Shown piece by piece: positions 1 through 8,824 of a stretch of 10,592 nt of DNA (its first letter is position 1; the number at the start of each line of letters is the position of its first letter). Location: contig JAKOGH010000753.1 in NCBI GenBank assembly GCA_024811115.1, positions 1 to 10,592 of the forward strand, written 5' to 3'. Below the pieces are notes generated by a model. The model was not told where the DNA came from. It ran no database searches and saw only the letters and a program-made list of their open reading frames with translations. Both the position numbers and the translations under genes were made by a program. This DNA comes from Terana coerulea (taxonomy: Eukaryota; Basidiomycota; Agaricomycetes; Polyporales; Phanerochaetaceae).

Positions 1-2715
1 CTTAACCCTCCCGGCCGTGTGTCACACGGTCATCCCAAGGAAGAAAAGATCCATTACCAAGCTAGCAGTCCAGACGAGGCCGCCTTAGTGGCTGGCGCGG
101 AGCTGCTTGGTTACCAGTTTCATGTATGTACTGTGCGGTACAGGATAAACGGTATACTGATGTTTACCCGAATAGACCCGCAAGCCCAAATCTGTATTCG
201 TGAACATCATGGGTGGCGACTACGAGTACCAGATCCTTAATGTCTGCGAGTTCAACTCTACTCGCAAGCGGATGTCGGCCATCGTTCGCTGCCCGGATGG
301 CAAGATCAAGCTTTTCACGAAGGGTGCCGACACTGTTATCCTGGAACGCCTAAGCGAGCATCAGCCTTACACCGAGAAGACGCTCATACATCTCGAAGTT
401 TGTTCAACCTGTCCCTATCTAAAGAATGTTATTTGACAAGTAATCAGGACTACGCCACGGAAGGCCTTCGAACGCTCTGTATTGCATCCCGCGATATACC
501 AGAACAGGAGTACCAACAGTGGGTAGCCATCTACAACGAAGCGGCTGCAACCATCAACGGTCGCGGAGAGGCCCTTGACAAGGCAGCCGAGCTCATTGAG
601 CGCGACCTGTTCTTACTTGGGGCGACCGCTATTGAGGATAAGCTGCAAGATGGCGTTCCAGACACCATTCACACTCTGCAAATGGCTGGCATCAAGGTTG
701 GCTACTCCATAGAAATTGTACTATTCCAGCTACTCACTGGCACTCGCCACCCGCCAGGTATGGGTCCTTACCGGCGATCGTCAGGAAACTGCGATCAATA
801 TCGGCATGTCCTGCAGGCTCATCTCGGAATCTATGAACCTGGTAAGATGTCTCGGCTTTTGTGGCATACTTAGAGGCTTATGCCCTATACAGGTCATTAT
901 CAATGAAGAGACGTCGCATGAGACGCACGACTTCATCAACAAGCGGTTGTCGGCCATAAAGAACCAGCGTAGCTCAGGCGAACTCGAGGACCTTGCGCTG
1001 ATCATTGACGGGAAGAGTCTTACCTATGCTCTTGAGAAGGAGATCTCGAAGACATTCTTGGAACTCGCTATCATGTGCAAGGCCGTGATCTGCTGTACGT
1101 GACTATATTGTCGGTAGCAGCTTGCTGTTTCTAACTGCTATATCTTAGGTCGTGTCTCGCCTTTACAGAAAGCTCTGGTTGTCAAGCTGGTCAAGAAGAA
1201 TCAGAAGTCTCTGCTACTGGCTATCGGCGATGGTGCCAACGACGTGAGCATGATTCAGGCTGCGCACGTGGGTGTTGGTATATCAGGTCTCGAGGTAAGG
1301 AGTTTGCGGAGCTGCTGTTCAATCGGGAGTATCTCATCTTGGGCAGGGTCTGCAAGCGGCGCGATCCGCTGATGTCGCCATCTCGCAATTCCGGTACCTC
1401 AAGAAGTTGCTCCTTGTGCACGGTGCATGGAGTTACCAGAGGTTGTCCAAGCTCATTCTTTGTGAGAATTTCCTCGGTCGAGTATAGGCGTTGTAACTCA
1501 CGAAGTCTTCAGATTCGTTCTACAAGAATATCGTGCTATACATGACACAGTTCTGGGTAGGTGTCGTTTTGTACGGATTGACTCAGCAGCTATCTGACAC
1601 CTATTGCAGTTCTCGTTCTTCAACAACTTCTCGGGTCAAATTGCGTACGAATCATGGACACTCTCGTTATACAACGTCGCCTTCACATTACTCCCTCCTC
1701 TCGTCATCGGCGTCTTCGATCAATTTGTATCCGCCCGTATCTTGGACCGCTACCCACAGCTGTACATGCTCGGCCAAAAGAATGCATTCTTCACCAAGAC
1801 GGCGTTCTGGTTGTGGGTCGGCAATGCGCTATATCACAGTTTGGCAAGTTGCTAGCGTAGTGTTCGTCGCACCCTGAACTAACCTTGCACCGTAGGTCTT
1901 GTTCGCCTTTTCTGTGGTTCTATTCTGGGGCGACCTGCAGCAACCCACCGGACTCAACTCGGGTCATTGGGTGTGGGGCACAATGTTGTATCTTGCTGTA
2001 CTCCTTACTGTTCTCGGCAAAGCCGCGCTGGTTTCCGAGTGCGTCTCTTTATTCGTGCTCGATATGCGATCGTTTCTGACCCTTTCGCACAGCCTCTGGA
2101 CGAAATACACCGTGATAGGTGAGCCTTCGCAGCGCAGGTGATGTACAGCAACTAATGGTGGTATACAGCCATTCCGGGATCCTTCCTGTTCACCATGCTC
2201 TTCCTTCCTCTGTATGCGGTTGTTGCACCCGCGATCGGATTCTCCAAAGAGTATCAAAACATCGTACCCAGACTTTGGGGCAATCCGGTGTTCTACTTCG
2301 TGTTGATTCTTGTGCCACTATTGTGTCTTTCGCGCGATTTGGCGTGGAAGTAGTGAGTATATCGTTGTACATGTGTAATGTTTCATTTATTTACTAATCT
2401 ATCCATTTTAGTTACAGGAGAACGTACCGACCGGAGACGTACCACATCGCGCAGGAGATCCAGAAGTACAACATTCCCGATTACCGACCTCGGCAAGAAC
2501 AGTAAGTGGCGAGCATTCACATGTGGTCACAATTGGTCTAAGCCCCATTTCCTAGGTTCCAGAAAGCTATCAAGAAGGTTCGTGCCGTGCAACGTATGCG
2601 GAAAAACAGGGGCTTCGCTTTCTCTCAGACGGAAAACGTTGCTCGTCAAGATCAAGCAAGGCTGATCAGGGCTTACGACACGACTAAGACCGCTGCTCGT
2701 CCTTCGGGTTACTAG
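1..2715 (+). CDS. DRS2: Drs2-type P4-ATPase phospholipid flippase, 5'-partial, 14 exons
   Basis: Moves aminophospholipids (phosphatidylserine/-ethanolamine) to the cytosolic leaflet, in yeast at the trans-Golgi (family knowledge). Exons: 1-123, 176-397, 448-696, 758-841, 893-1094, 1149-1294, 1347-1461, 1513-1556, 1610-1843, 1896-2038, 2093-2118, 2169-2352, 2412-2501, 2556-2715, giving 673 codons plus TAG. Visible motifs, by residue of this fragment: [11 protein letters not shown] near 24, [11 protein letters not shown] near 90 (N domain), [19 protein letters not shown] near 203, CRVSPLQKA near 294, [13 protein letters not shown] at 320, then the hydrophobic M5-M10 block with [17 protein letters not shown]. 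The tail has [12 protein letters not shown] near 640, the Drs2/ATP8A autoinhibitory signature. The DKTGT phosphorylation loop, actuator domain and M1-M4 lie upstream of the window. Exon joins keep phase throughout. Odd points: an apparent 1-nt frameshift near 35, one GC-AG intron, and a 26-nt microexon. Family is certain; the Drs2 subclass is likely. Confidence 0.93.
20..39 (+). other. Apparent 1-nt frameshift in the flippase CHTVIP motif
   Basis: Positions 2-34 read [11 protein letters not shown] in frame 2, which is the conserved P4-ATPase stretch just before the SPDEA region. From position 37 the homologous reading ([15 protein letters not shown]) is in frame 1. Only two bases (35-36) remain for the proline codon, so one base appears to be missing. 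No intron fits in this space. Either the gene carries a 1-nt deletion or the sequence has an error here. Confidence 0.75.
842..892 (+). other. Flippase intron 4, 51 nt, in frame and stop-free
   Basis: Begins gtaaga and ends cag. Removing it joins ESMNL to VIINEE, the expected family reading. The intron is 17 codons long, phase 0, and has no in-frame stop, so retained transcripts would encode a 17-residue insertion after the TGD region rather than a truncated protein. Confidence 0.85.
1844..1895 (+). other. Flippase intron 9 with a non-canonical GC-AG donor
   Basis: The reading H-S-L before the intron and V-L-F-A-F-S-V-V after it is contiguous in the family. The only boundary that keeps this is ttg|gcaagt...cgtag|gtc. 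The donor is the classic GC-AG consensus (gcaagt), and an actaac branch-point-like motif lies about 15 nt before the acceptor. All other donors in the gene are GT. Confidence 0.83.
2039..2092 (+). other. Flippase intron 10, 54 nt, stop-free, multiple of three
   Basis: Donor gtgcgt, acceptor cacag. Splicing gives K-A-A-L-V-S-D-L-W-T-K-Y-T, matching the P4-ATPase loop between late membrane helices. Unspliced, the frame stays open and returns in phase, adding 18 mostly hydrophobic residues. It is followed by a 26-nt microexon (2093-2118). Confidence 0.82.
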
Positions 2716-3118
2716 TTTATTATGCTCGGTATTTTTATGTGCAGGACATGTATTGTACTTGGATTTCGGACTTCGTAGATACTAATTTGAGACTTTCAAC
2801 TACATGTGCCGTAGTGTCATTCAGCTTGATAGCTTGACAAATCATCGCCTTTGTGGCGTTTCGGGCGCTCCGAAAAGAGATATTGCAATCGTCTGCTAGT
2901 GTTTACTGATTCTGTCATGGCGGGCACATAGAACTTGCCTCTTGATTCCTGCTGCTAGTGCCCATTATCCACGGACATGTCAGGGCCCGGGCTGCGCAGA
3001 ATGGGTGACCGTGCTGTCCTCGCGCACACGAGAGCGTGTACAGCCAAATAGAATATATTGAACAGACCCGAGAACTAGTGCTACATGGTAGACTTCAAAG
3101 ACCATTGATACAGCGAGG
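2716..3118. other. Flippase 3' UTR and intergenic flank, no gene seen
   Basis: No coding frame with recognisable content and no tRNA-like fold was noticed. The start is T-rich, as expected for a fungal 3' UTR. The only AATAAA nearby is inside the target-site duplication at 3125-3130, about 410 nt downstream of the stop, which is far for a fungal polyadenylation signal. Confidence 0.6.
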
Positions 3119-3130
3119 ATGAGCAATAAA
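3119..3130 (+). repeat. Left target-site duplication of the LINE
   Basis: The 12-mer atgagcaataaa occurs here and again at 10158-10169 directly after the poly(A) run. The first A of the right copy could belong to the tail, so 11 bases are unambiguous. This sets the LINE 5' end at about 3131. Confidence 0.9.
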
Positions 3131-3273
3131 GAGGCGCTCCTTGACTCCTACCATCACTGTCGGCAACTTTCCCACGCTCATTGGCCAATAGGAGCGGGCC
3201 AACGAGTGTGCGGTACTGTAAAAGCCTGGCGACATAGACAGATACGAACGTACAGGAGATAATTAATAACAAC
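3131..3273 (+). promoter_or_regulatory. LINE 5' UTR with probable internal promoter
   Basis: These 143 nt lie between the target duplication and the ORF1 ATG. A perfect 10-bp palindrome attggccaat at 3180-3189 presents a CCAAT box on each strand and sits in a longer imperfect dyad (gctc...gagc). Self-propagating LINEs need a promoter downstream of their own start, so a CCAAT-binding (HAP/NF-Y) site is a reasonable inference. The ATG at 3274 is preceded by an A-rich context (aataacaac). Confidence 0.5.
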
Positions 3274-4476
3274 ATGAGCGGTCTAATGAGAACACCACCT
3301 ACGACCCGGAACCAGAACGCCAAGAGCGCGAGCAGCGGACGAGAGACGAGGGCGGTACCAGCGACTTGGGAATCCGCTCAAAGACTCTTAGCTAAGCACA
3401 CTCTCGTACCGTCAGGAGAACCTTCAGTACATGATTTCATTGCAGGCCTGAGGCACCTCGCGGACGTGATTGTGGCAGAAACGGACAAGGCGCTAGTCCG
3501 AGCCTTCGCGTTCTATGCAGAAAAGATAGAATGGGGCGCACACGCCGGGGTTATCTCGGAGCTAGTCATGGAGAGAGCGAGGACGACAGACAGCAGAGCG
3601 GCGGCAATCTTCGAAGACATGGAACAGGCAGCAGTGGAGATAACAGCAACAGTGAAAACAGTACAGGAGAAGCAGGAGGCCACCAGGGCAGAGGCGCAGG
3701 AGACAAAGAAGATCGCAAAGACGATGCTCGAGAAGATGAGCCAGACAAAAAGGAGATAGAGGAACGAATCAAGACACTCGAGAAGAAGCTAGAGGAAAGA
3801 TCAGGCGCGCTCCCAGGCACGACCGCCATGCATCCCACGAAGCAACCCGGCACTATCATACGCAGACGCAACGCAACTCAAACGGGACCCCCTCTTACAG
3901 CGCGAACAGAGCCGAGCGAAACAAGTCCTAATCGAAGGCGTCGCGCTCGATACAAGGGAAGGAGGGGAACGACTCGGAGAGGCAGAGCTACTTGCAAAGG
4001 CCAGAATCGCACTCGACCGGATGGGTATGGCCGGCTCGGATGCGCCGAAGGACCTGAAGTTCGCGAGCGTGAGAGTCCTGGACAAGGGAGGACTACTATA
4101 CGAGCTCAACGCGGCGGAATGCGCGGAGTGGCTCCGAAAGCCGGCTGTAAAGGCGGCCTTCATGAAAGAGTTCGCGCCAGGCGCCACTATGAAAAATCGT
4201 ACGTACATGCTCGTTCTTGATAAAGTTCCCACTACGTTCGACCCAGATCACGAGGCCCACAAGACGGAGTTTGCGGAGTACAACGCCGAAGTCCAACCGG
4301 GAGTCGCAGAGATGAGATGGATGAAGAGAAAGGAGCGGCGCAAACCCGGTCAACAGATGGGGGCGATGCATGCTACCTTCTCAGACATCGATGCCGCTAA
4401 TGCAGTCATTGACCACGGTCTCATCATCTGCGGGAGGAAGGTCTATGGACGGAAGTGGACGCCAGAGCCGAGGAGG

Positions 4477-4665
4477 TGCAATAAATGCCACAAGCTCGGA
4501 GTAGGGCACTTGGCAGCAGAGTGCAAACAGGTACACACTACCTGTGGCACCTGCGGCGAAGTGAACGCAGAGCACTCTGCTGGCAACTGCCCCAAAGCTG
4601 ACCACAATGACTTTTATTGCCAGAACTGCAAAACGCGAGGACATGCCTCGTGGGACAGGGACTGC
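4477..4665 (+). other. Three consecutive zinc knuckles in LINE ORF1
   Basis: Knuckle 1 is CNKCHKLGVGHLAAEC (CX2CX6HX4C), knuckle 2 is CGTCGEVNAEHSAGNC (CX2CX6HX4C), and knuckle 3 is CQNCKTRGHASWDRDC (CX2CX4HX6C). All Cys and His ligands are present. None has the retroviral CX2CX4HX4C spacing, but such variants occur in fungal LINE ORF1 proteins. Nucleic-acid binding is inferred from the family. Confidence 0.88.
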
Positions 4666-5066
4666 CCAGCTTTCTTAGCAGCTCAGAGGAAGATTATACA
4701 GTGGCAACCTGACCTCCTCTACCGCCATTTCCCCAAGATGTCAGACCCGAGCACATGGAGCCGCCTTGACGAGTACCACCCGCATGTTAGCTACGAAAAT
4801 ACCTGGACGAGCCGAAGGCCACAAAGGATAGTCAACGGACCAGACGAGAGGGAACCGTACACCTATCGCTACGACCGACGATCAAGATACTACTCAAAGG
4901 CTACATACGACAGCTGGGCCGATGAGGTAGATGTAGCGCGCCCGTGGGAAGGAGGAGCGGCGCCGGCACACCCAGACGAGAGGAATGGCGCAGGGCAGGG
5001 CCAGCCAGGACGTGAACGAGAGCCAAGGAACAGCACGGAAGATAGGACGAACGCCAGATTTGCACC

Positions 5067-5070
5067 ATGA
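5067..5070 (+). other. ORF1/ORF2 stop-start overlap (ATGA)
   Basis: ORF1 ends with TGA at 5068-5070 and the first ORF2 ATG is at 5067-5069, followed directly by a second ATG at 5070. This four-base overlap is typical of elements that translate ORF2 by termination-reinitiation. The mechanism is inferred, not shown. Confidence 0.75.
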
Positions 5071-5830
5071 TGGAGCCAATAAACATCAACGGCTTACGTC
5101 TGTGTCAGCAAAACATGAGTCGTTCCCTTACCGCTCAATCCGATCTTCTAAATACCGTTTCACCAGACGACTTCGAGCTTATCCTACTACAAGAACCATA
5201 CATCGACCCCCGAACCAATCTCACGCGAGCGAACCACCGCTGGCGGGTGGTATACCCAACTGGACACCACGACCGAGACGCAGAAAACGCGCTCAGTTCT
5301 CCTAGTCAACGCAAGCATCTCGACCAACTCCTGGACAGCGCTAGACGTGGACTCCGGCAGACGTAACGGCCATATCTCTCACGTGCTCACGCGAACGATA
5401 CATGTGTACAACATCTACAATGACCAAGAGAACGACAACGCACTAGTGGCTTTTCGTAGAACGGCCGACCGCCCTCACGACAACAGGGAGGAGAGCCGAG
5501 ACCAGGAGACGATGCTCATCCTCGCAGGCGACCTCAACAGACATCACCCGTTCTGGGAGCTACGCGCAAACACGCACCTACTCACGAGACAATACATTGA
5601 AGCCGCCCAACCATTGGTGGAACTGCTAGCCGCATACGACCTAAATACTACCAGCGGAAATTCCTACACTACGAGCAAATGGAACGGGAAACCACACACG
5701 ACCGGACAATGTCTTCGCGTCTGACAACCTAGCTGAGTGTCTTCTCTCCTGCACTACTTGCCCAGAACTACAGCCGCCATGCTGTGATCATTATCCGATA
5801 CACACGCATTTGGACTTGACGCTGATTGGC
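5067..5830 (+). other. APE-type endonuclease domain of LINE ORF2
   Basis: Nicks target DNA to prime reverse transcription. Visible family landmarks: N in CQQNMSRS near the start, the metal-binding Glu in LLQEPYID (codon 5193-5195), GDLNRHHPFW (Asp codon 5530-5532, Asn 5536-5538), RPDNVFAS after about 5700, and the catalytic-type Asp-His in CDHYPIHTHLDL (5786-5791). Frame breaks fall near 5285 and 5680. A compensating pair of shifts probably lies between 5353 and 5392, where frame 2 reads the more family-like ADVTAISLTCSR. Confidence 0.85.
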
Positions 5831-6489
5831 TCCGTAGAAAAAGGCCCAAGATGGAACTGGAGAGGAACAGACCCGGGTGAGTTTGCGCTCGCTTTGGAAG
5901 AGGAGATACACACCCGCGCTCTACCTACAGATCTCATCACCACGACGGACGACTTCGAGACAGCATTGACGGACATTATGGATGCATTATATGCCGCACG
6001 AGGACGCACGGTACCACAGCTTGCAGATACGCCGTACACCAAGCGGTGGTGGAGCAAGGAACTGGCCAATGAACGGAGACGAGTGAAAAAACTCAGTCGG
6101 GCATCCTATCGACGCCGACGGGAGGGACAGCACGCATGTCACCAGGAGTACCATCAAGCAAGGAACCAATACATCGAACACATTCGCACAGCCAAGCAGG
6201 AACACTGGGAGGCGTACTTGGAGAACGTGGATGAGGACAATATCTGGAACTACAGCAAATACATCAAAAATGGCGCTGACCGATGGAGGACGTGCGAGAG
6301 TTCCGGCACTCATCACTCAGGACGAACAAGGGACCAGACGTCAGGCGACGACAAACGAGGATAAGAGCCAAATCCTGCACAGCCTCTTCTTCCCTAAGGC
6401 ACAACAGAGAGAAGATGTAGCACATAACCCAGCTGAGTATCCGCCCGCATCCTTCACTATGCCCAGATTGACCTCGGCATTGGTAAAAG

Positions 6490-7480
6490 AGCGTAATACA
6501 AGGGCTCAAGAAATACAAGGCACCGGGAGGAGATGAGATCCCAAATGAGGCGCTGATCTGGGGATGCGATAGTTTGCTGCCATACCTCACACGACTCTAC
6601 CAGGCAACCTTCAGTCTCAAACATTACCCGGACCGGTGGAAGATCACGCGTAAGTCTTGCGTAAGCCAGGCAAGGCGAACTACTCGGTTCCCAATGCATT
6701 CGGCCGATTACTCCTGGCGAAAAACATCGCCAAGTGCGGGGTAGCATGCGTAACAAAGATCCTAGTGTACGAGGCAGAGAAGCGCAAACTCCTTCCGAAC
6801 AGCACTTCCTAGGGCGACCAGGCCGAACCACGACCGACTCTCTGCACTATCTCACCATGACAGTCAAGAATGCATGGCGTAAAGGGCAAGTGGCTTCAAT
6901 TCTTTTCCTCGATGTTAAAGCTGCGTTTCCAAGTGTAGATGGAACTCAACTGCTGAAGGACCTACGGCAGAGAGGCTTCCCATCGGACCTAGTGGACTGG
7001 ATCAAGAGAAAGATGGAAGATCGATACACCACCCTCGAATTTGACGACTTTATCTCCACACCTTTCGCTCTCACCAACTGCCTCGAACAAGGATGCCCGA
7101 TGTCGGTAATCCTCTACCAATTATACAACTCACCGCTCCTAGAAGTCGTACGACCAGACAGAGGCGAACTAGTAACAGGGAACATAGATGACGTAGCGGT
7201 GGTGGCAGTTGGAGACACACTGGACGACACGCACTGGACACTCCGATCCTTCATGAACAGAGCAGGCGGAGCCTTTAAGTGGGCTCAAACACACTCGACA
7301 TTCTCGGTGGAGAAGTTTGGCCTGCTCAACATGTCTCGAAACGAGTGGACAAGGGACTAGGCCCACCGTTAGTGCTAGGCAATGGAGCCCCAGATATAAA
7401 ACCAGCTAAGTCATATAAGTTCCTGGGGGTGCAAGTGGATCACCAGCTTCGTTGGAATGAACAGGTAGACTACAGCGCGC
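6490..7480 (+). other. Reverse transcriptase domain of LINE ORF2
   Basis: Opens with GLKKYKAPGGDEIPNEAL (motif 0/1), then VLRKPGKANYSVPNAF (motif 2 region, where RPI is blurred by two local indels), FLGRPGRTTTDSLHYL (motif 3), FLDVKAAFPSV (motif A, catalytic Asp codon 6911-6913), LEQGCPMSVILYQLYNSPLL (motif B) and GNIDDVAVVAVGDTL (motif C, Asp-Asp codons 7187-7192). SYKFLGVQVDHQLRWNEQ follows, the usual LINE motif after the thumb. The aromatic residue normally at the first position of motif C (Y/F-x-D-D) is Asn here. Confidence 0.9.
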
Positions 7481-8059
7481 AAGAAGGGGCTACAGTGGAT
7501 CACCCTCTTCAAGCGCATGGCGGGCGTACGCAGAGGTATTTCCATGCAAGCAGTGCAACGGCTATACTTTTCAGTAGCGGTACCCTCGATGCTATATGCA
7601 GCAGACGTCTTCCTGGTCCCTACCTATCACCACCCACAGAAAACACGCGTGCAAGGATCAGTAGGCCATATACGAAAGCTGGGACAGATTCACAGGCAGG
7701 CGGCGATTATGATGACAGGAGCCATGAAGACCACAGCGACGGACGTCATGGAGGCCCACGCAAACATCCTCCCTTCTCTCTCTTAGTCGAACAACACTGC
7801 CACCGGGCGGCGGCGAGAGCGTGCACACTACCAGCTCACCACCTCACGCCACTGCTCACTCAGCGCAACAGCGAGATTTGTCAAACGCCATCGATCAGTT
7901 ATGCACGAACTGCTATACCTCTTCCGACTGGACTCACGCAACGTCGAGAAGATACAACCAGTACGATACCATCCGACCTGGCGACCAGGACACAGAGTCG
8001 AAATCGCAGCAAGCAAAGAAGATGCGATCCAGGACGAGGAGCGCTGGGCGGGACAACCA

Positions 8060-8455
8060 GGAGTACGAGTATACACAGATGGATCAGACTTCGAAGGAGG
8101 AGTAGGAGCGGCAGCGGTACTCTACCGAGGAAACACGAAGAAAACGCTCAGGCTGCACCTCGGACCGTCGGAGAAGCACACAGTGTATGAAGCAGAAGTG
8201 GTGGGAATGATCCTCGGGCTAGAACTGATTCGCAGAGAGACGCCAGGTAAGTAAAGCCTCCCTTGCCATAGACAACCAGGCTGCGGTGCGTTCGAGCAGG
8301 TCGCGAAAGCCGAAGCCAGGACACTATCTCATGGATGACCTGCACCGGCTCAAGCGAACAGTGAAGAATGAGCATGAGGGGATTAAGCTTACCTTTCGAT
8401 GGGTACCGGGGCATCGGGACGTAGAAGGAAACGAAGCTGTGGACGTAGAGGCCAA
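8060..8455 (+). other. RNase H domain of LINE ORF2
   Basis: Removes the RNA strand after first-strand synthesis. All catalytic carboxylates are visible: Asp in VYTDGSD (codon 8078-8080), Glu in YEAEVVGMILGLELI (8195-8197), Asp in AIDNQAAV (8271-8273), then the conserved His in VPGHRDVEGNEAVD (8412-8414) and the last Asp (8442-8444). A frameshift near 8250 separates the second and third, moving from frame 2 to frame 3. Confidence 0.9.
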
Positions 8456-8770
8456 GAAGGCGGCCAAACGGGACTCCTCAGATCGAAATCAACTACCCGC
8501 CTGTCTGAGAAGAGAGCTACCGGACAGCGTCTCGCCGGATCAAACAGAACCAGAAAAAGGCCATACAAAGACGAAGCGAGGCAACGATGGACCAACTCCC
8601 CACGCTTTCAACGCATGAACAACCTAGACCCCTCCCTCCCTTCCAAGAGCTTCGGGCAATACGTCGGAGGAACCTCGAGAAAACAGGCGGCAATTGTATT
8701 CCAGCTACGCACAGGACATGTCCCGCTCAACTACCACCTGAACCGAATCAACATAGTGGACAGCGCAACA

Positions 8771-8824
8771 TGCGAACGATGCGACGAAGGAGATGAGACA
8801 CCGACGCACTTCCTCTTACATTGT
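8771..8824 (+). other. C-terminal zinc knuckle of LINE ORF2
   Basis: Reads CERCDEGDETPTHFLLHC, a CX2CX8HX4C motif, followed by PAY. The C-E-T-P-x-H-x-L-x-C type finger near the ORF2 C terminus is common in LINEs and helps target-primed reverse transcription. Confidence 0.85.

Larger units (their letters stand above)
3274..5070 (+). pseudogene. LINE ORF1, gag-like RNA-binding protein, frameshifted
   Basis: Should encode about 598 residues that bind the element RNA and form the RNP. The N-terminal third is helical and charged (EITATVKTVQEKQEATRAEA, then E-E-R-I-K-T-L-E-K-K-L), suggesting a coiled coil. The centre, from about 3880, reads REQSRAKQVLIEG and then an RRM-like region. Three zinc knuckles follow at 4477-4524, 4543-4590 and 4618-4665. 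The C terminus is basic and Tyr-rich. Two frameshifts are needed: frame 1 to frame 3 at the A5 run 3747-3751 (otherwise TAG at 3757), then back to frame 1 between about 3800 and 3862. From there it is open to TGA at 5068-5070. The start is the first ATG after the 5' UTR. ORF1 identity rests on knuckles plus position before ORF2. Confidence 0.87.

Noticed and set aside
28..42. An intron as the cause of the flippase frame change
   Set aside because: The conserved readings on both sides abut with only two bases between them.
3125..3130. AATAAA as the flippase polyadenylation signal
   Set aside because: It is about 410 nt past the stop and is part of the LINE target duplication, so its use is doubtful.
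3747..3759. Programmed ribosomal frameshift at the A5 run in ORF1
   Set aside because: No clear slippery heptamer with a downstream structure was seen, and many similar shifts occur elsewhere in the copy, so an ordinary indel is simpler.
3801..4232. A 143-codon antisense open frame in LINE ORF1
   Set aside because: Shadow of the GC-rich sense coding region. Its Ser/Arg-rich content mirrors the sense frame and carries no motif.
8245..8253. Perfect splice-donor-like caggtaagta inside the RNase H domain
   Set aside because: The protein reading resumes within a few bases in the next frame, leaving no room for an intron. A 1-nt indel explains it. A LINE copied from spliced RNA should also not retain introns.
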